Source: Lachnospiraceae bacterium
Lineage (GTDB): Bacteria > Bacillota > Clostridia > Lachnospirales > Lachnospiraceae
Direction of reading: 5' to 3'
Assembly: GCA_021199395.1 (NCBI GenBank)
Contig: JAJQIE010000217.1
Coordinates: forward strand, 1 to 8,841
Length of the DNA stretch: 8,841 nucleotides
Both the position numbers and the translations under genes were made by a program. Positions 6,748-8,841 of the stretch are shown in pieces. The notes beneath the pieces are model-generated. The model was not told where the DNA came from and did not search any database. It saw nothing but the letters and a program-made list of their open reading frames with translations. Each line of letters begins with the position of its first letter. Position 1 is the stretch's first letter.

Positions 6748-7583
6748 TGTTTTGAAACCTCCTCAATCAATTTATTTGGGGTCGATGCCCCTGCTGTAAT
6801 ACCTACGCAGCCCATGGATGGCAATAGCCGAATATCCAAATCTTTTATAGTCTGTATATAGTAAGTATTTGCACATTCTGTTTTGCATATCTCGAATAAT
6901 TTACGTGTGTTCGAGCTGTGGGTGCCTCCTATCACGATCATACAATCCGCTTTGCCTGCGATCTCGCGAGCTTCCGACTGACGTTCTTCCGTCGCACTGC
7001 ATATCGTACACATCACATCTATATCATCATAACGCATTTTCAAAATAATTTCAACTAATTTATCAAATTTCTTGTAATTAAATGTCGTCTGTGAGACGAT
7101 GCAAAGGGGCATGCCCGGTGTCGGTCGAAACTGAGCCGCCTCTTCCTCAGAGCTGATCACCGTCACCGGTCCACTCGCCCAGCCCTTAATTCCTTCCACC
7201 TCCGGATGCCCGTCATTTCCAATTATGACAATCTCACTGCCGGAGGAGCTTCTTTCCTCCACAATCCGGTGTATCTTTCTGACAAACGGGCAGGTCGCGT
7301 CTACCATGCGAAGCCCCCTTTGCTCAATCAGAGCGTAAATACGCTTAGGCACGCCGTGGGAGCGTATGACAACTGTTCCCTCACAGATCCCGGACAGCTC
7401 CTCTTCACTGTTTATAATCCGAACCCCCTTTTCCCCCAGCTCTCTCACAACTTCCTCGTTGTGAATGATCGGACCATATGTATAAATCGGCTTTCTGCCC
7501 TCTTCGATCTGGTGATACACCTGATCCACCGCACGCTTTACTCCAAAGCAGAAGCCGGCCGTCTTTGCAACTATCACTTCCAT
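6735..7583 (-). CDS. ispH: 4-hydroxy-3-methylbut-2-enyl diphosphate reductase
   Basis: IspH (LytB) reduces HMBPP to IPP and DMAPP in the last step of the MEP isoprenoid pathway, using an oxygen-sensitive [4Fe-4S] cluster. The 282-residue protein has the three cluster cysteines C12 (AGFCFGVKRA), C98 (DATCPFV) and C195 (TICSAT). Substrate-site residues are H41, H76, H126 and E128 (GHPEVEG), T167 (SQTTFNY), S223/N225 (GGTHSSNTRKL) and S267 (AGASTP). I chose the ATG at 7583 (MEVIVAKTAGFCFG) because it puts the first cysteine at position 12 as in characterised enzymes and has GGGAG 7 nt upstream. The in-frame ATG at 7658 would add 25 unrelated residues and lies inside cmk. The gene follows cmk by 22 bp and its end overlaps rpsA by 13 bp. 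In several Clostridia IspH and S1 are one fused protein; here they are two frames. Confidence 0.96.
   Translation of the reverse strand: MEVIVAKTAGFCFGVKRAVDQVYHQIEEGRKPIYTYGPIIHNEEVVRELGEKGVRIINSEEELSGICEGTVVIRSHGVPKRIYALIEQRGLRMVDATCPFVRKIHRIVEERSSSGSEIVIIGNDGHPEVEGIKGWASGPVTVISSEEEAAQFRPTPGMPLCIVSQTTFNYKKFDKLVEIILKMRYDDIDVMCTICSATEERQSEAREIAGKADCMIVIGGTHSSNTRKLFEICKTECANTYYIQTIKDLDIRLLPSMGCVGITAGASTPNKLIEEVSKQCQI
6758..6763 (-). promoter_or_regulatory. rpsA ribosome binding site inside ispH
   Basis: A perfect AGGAGG lies 10 nt before the rpsA ATG (6747-6745). It falls within the ispH codons for EEV near its C-terminus. Ribosomes finishing ispH at the TGA (6737-6735) pass over the rpsA start, so reinitiation or coupled initiation is likely. 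Confidence 0.8.
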
Positions 7584-7605
7584 AAAGCATCTCCCAGGTA
7601 TTGTA

Positions 7606-8274
7606 TTACCCCATCCGTTCCTTCGCAAGCCGGATAATCTCTGCCACAACCTCCTCAATCGTCATATCAGAGGAATCAATGAGGATCGCGTCCTCCGCCT
7701 GCCTGAGCGGCGCCGTCTCGCGATGCATATCCCTGTAATCGCGTTCCCGGATATCCTCCGCAATCTCCTCCCGGTCGCACTGCTCTCCTTTTCCAGTAAG
7801 CTCAAGGTAACGACGCTCGGCGCGTGTCTCTACACTGGCGGTCAGATATATCTTCAGATCCGCGTCCGGCAAAATCATCGTACCGATGTCCCTTCCATCC
7901 ATCAGTACATTTTCCCGCGCGGCAAGCTCTCTCTGCAGGTGCGTCAGCTTTGCGCGTACCTGAGGCTTTGCAGAGGAGCGGCTGGTCATATCGCTGACCC
8001 TTTCTGTTCGGATAAGCGGCGACACATCCTCGCCATTTAGATAAACCCGCTGTTCTCCGTCAACATACTGAATCTCCACACTGATTTCTTCCAGAGCGCC
8101 TGCCAGAGCAGCCCTGTCCTCAATATCCACTGATTTTCGAAGCAGGCCGAGTGCGATTGCACGGTACATGGCTCCCGTATCTACATATATAAATGAGAGC
8201 TCTTTCGACGCCCTCTTAGCGATCGTACTTTTTCCCGCACCGGCGGGGCCGTCAATTGCAATAGTAAAGCTCAT
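7606..8274 (-). CDS. cmk: Cytidylate kinase
   Basis: Cmk phosphorylates CMP and dCMP with ATP, recycling pyrimidine nucleotides in the cytoplasm. The 222-residue protein matches the usual family length of about 220. The P-loop GPAGAGKST is at 9-17 and the nucleotide-binding DTGAMYRA at 32-39. The CMP-binding insert characteristic of bacterial Cmk covers about 55-105 and ends in ERVSDMTSRSSAKPQVR. MDGRDIGT is at 125-132, and the mobile lid with RERDYRDMHRETAPL is at about 176-190. D200 and S201 follow near the C-terminus. The start at 8274 lies four bases after GAGGAGG. The gene is the first complete member of the cmk–ispH–rpsA operon. The sequence directly before its ribosome binding site is one copy of a 32-bp hairpin-forming repeat, which could affect expression. 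Confidence 0.97.
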   Translation of the reverse strand: MSFTIAIDGPAGAGKSTIAKRASKELSFIYVDTGAMYRAIALGLLRKSVDIEDRAALAGALEEISVEIQYVDGEQRVYLNGEDVSPLIRTERVSDMTSRSSAKPQVRAKLTHLQRELAARENVLMDGRDIGTMILPDADLKIYLTASVETRAERRYLELTGKGEQCDREEIAEDIRERDYRDMHRETAPLRQAEDAILIDSSDMTIEEVVAEIIRLAKERMG

Positions 8275-8283
8275 AAAACCTCC

Positions 8284-8315
8284 TCATTGAAAAACGCTCC
8301 GCGTTAGACGGATGC
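8284..8315 (-). repeat. 32-bp direct repeat, copy 1, abutting the cmk ribosome binding site
   Basis: This segment is identical over 32 bp to 8359-8390, offset by 75 bp. On the minus strand it starts GCATCCGTCTAACGCGG, forms the hairpin AACGC-GGA-GCGTT (8305-8293) with a T-run, and ends in TCAATGA. It runs straight into the GGAGG of cmk. No similarity extends beyond the 32 bp. It could act as a leader hairpin, a partial terminator or an mRNA stability element. Confidence 0.9.
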
Positions 8316-8358
8316 AGGGTAATGCCCCCTCACAGAGTTCGGCGGCAGATCGCATCCG

Positions 8359-8390
8359 TCATTGAAAAACGCTCCGCGTTAGACGGATGC
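8359..8390 (-). repeat. 32-bp direct repeat, copy 2, forming the end of the oxidoreductase gene
   Basis: This is the second copy of the repeat at 8284-8315. On the minus strand its first bases encode the last three residues (Ala-Ser-Val) and the TAA stop of the oxidoreductase. It is bracketed by inverted 9-mers, GCATCCGTC (8352-8360) and GACGGATGC (8382-8390), with the small AACGC/GCGTT hairpin nested inside. Confidence 0.9.
8365..8380 (-). terminator. Possible weak terminator after the oxidoreductase gene
   Basis: On the minus strand AACGC-GGA-GCGTT is followed by further T residues, making five T in a row. The hairpin begins within the TAA stop of the oxidoreductase. The stem is only 5 bp, so it may pause or partly terminate transcription rather than isolate cmk. 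The same element recurs at 8293-8305. Confidence 0.35.
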
Positions 8391-8841
8391 TCCGGCGGCG
8401 TGTCCGGTGGACCATGCGATCTGAAGATTGAAACCGCCTGTCAGCGCGTCCACATCCAGTACCTCCCCGGCGAAGTAAAGGCTCTTTACTTTCCTGGATT
8501 CCATGGTCGCGGGCTGAATCTCTTTTACACTGACGCCGCCGCGCGTAATGATTGCTTCATTATAATCTCGGAGCCGTACCAATGTCAATGAAAAATGTTT
8601 GGTAAGCTGAAGCAGCGTATTCCGCTCCTCGCGGGTAATCTCATGCACCGGACGTTCCCCCGGTATTCCGCTTCGCTCAATCATCACCGGAATCATTTTT
8701 GCGGGGAAAAGGGTTCCCAGCACATTCTTAAACTGCTTTTTCCTTGCCGCGTCAAATTCACGGAGAATCCGCGCATCCAGCTGTTCTTCCGAGAGCGCAG
8801 GCTTTAAGTCAATCACGAGAGAAAGCGGTCGTTCCTTCAGC
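8379..8841 (-). CDS. NAD(P)/FAD-dependent oxidoreductase, HI0933-like (5' end beyond the right edge)
   Basis: Only the C-terminal 153 residues are visible, because the frame is open to the right edge with no supported start. A GTG at 8816 lies inside a conserved stretch (RPLSLVIDLKPALSEEQLDARIL) and is not the start. The C-terminal signature YFAGEVLDVDALTGGFNLQIAWSTGHAAG is the flavin-binding end of the HI0933-like/aminoacetone-oxidase-type flavoprotein family, whose members are about 400 residues long. NEAIITRGGVSVKEI and SLYFAGE are also typical. The enzyme is cytoplasmic and its physiological substrate is unknown. In Clostridia this gene commonly precedes cmk. The stop is the TAA at 8381-8379, inside a 32-bp repeat that recurs 75 bp downstream. 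Confidence 0.92.
   Translation of the reverse strand, partial: LKERPLSLVIDLKPALSEEQLDARILREFDAARKKQFKNVLGTLFPAKMIPVMIERSGIPGERPVHEITREERNTLLQLTKHFSLTLVRLRDYNEAIITRGGVSVKEIQPATMESRKVKSLYFAGEVLDVDALTGGFNLQIAWSTGHAAGASV

Noticed and set aside
6735..6770. Programmed -1 frameshift that would join IspH and S1
   Set aside because: The overlap contains A AAA C but no canonical X XXY YYZ slippery heptamer, and rpsA has its own perfect AGGAGG and ATG. A fusion product is not supported.
7584..7658. Upstream in-frame start for ispH at 7658
   Set aside because: It would overlap cmk and add 25 residues not seen in IspH. The ATG at 7583 gives the canonical Cys12 position and has its own ribosome binding site.
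8284..8390. CRISPR array
   Set aside because: There are only two repeats, one of them coding for the end of a conserved enzyme. There are no further units and no cas genes nearby.

Overview
This 8.8-kb stretch looks like ordinary chromosome from a mid-GC member of the Bacillota, most likely class Clostridia and probably Lachnospiraceae. The support is the gene order oxidoreductase–cmk–ispH–rpsA, the AGGAGG-type ribosome binding sites on nearly every gene, and the protein sequences themselves. It contains no rRNA, tRNA, CRISPR array, transposase, integrase or phage gene, and there is no sign of recent gene transfer.

Left part, minus strand (1-1665): a two-gene unit. The first gene encodes a 230-residue NifU/IscU-like iron-sulfur scaffold protein. 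After 19 bp comes a GGGtGRT-family protein that runs off the left edge. Next, also on the minus strand, is a complete galE (UDP-glucose 4-epimerase, 1875-2891) with a good sigma-A-type promoter of its own at 3014-3042.

Middle, plus strand (3164-5406): a divergently transcribed pair. apbE encodes an exported FAD:protein FMN transferase. A DEDD-type RNase H-like exonuclease of the YprB kind follows 29 bp later. This pair converges on the operon to its right. The 216-bp convergent gap (5407-5622) holds a bidirectional terminator-like hairpin and a six-unit array of TATC spaced exactly every 11 bp.

Right part, minus strand (5623-8841): a housekeeping operon, read right to left. It begins with the 3' end of a HI0933-like NAD(P)/FAD-dependent oxidoreductase cut by the window edge. 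Then come cmk (cytidylate kinase), ispH (last step of the MEP isoprenoid pathway) and an rpsA-like protein with four S1 domains. ispH and rpsA overlap by 13 bp in different frames, with the rpsA ribosome binding site inside ispH. The 104-bp gap between the oxidoreductase gene and cmk holds a 32-bp exact direct repeat with nested inverted repeats. One copy forms the end of the oxidoreductase gene and the other abuts the cmk ribosome binding site.

Nothing here amounts to a clearly new defence or mobile system. The best leads are the 11-bp phased array, the duplicated hairpin repeat, and the poorly characterised NifU-like/GGGtGRT pair.
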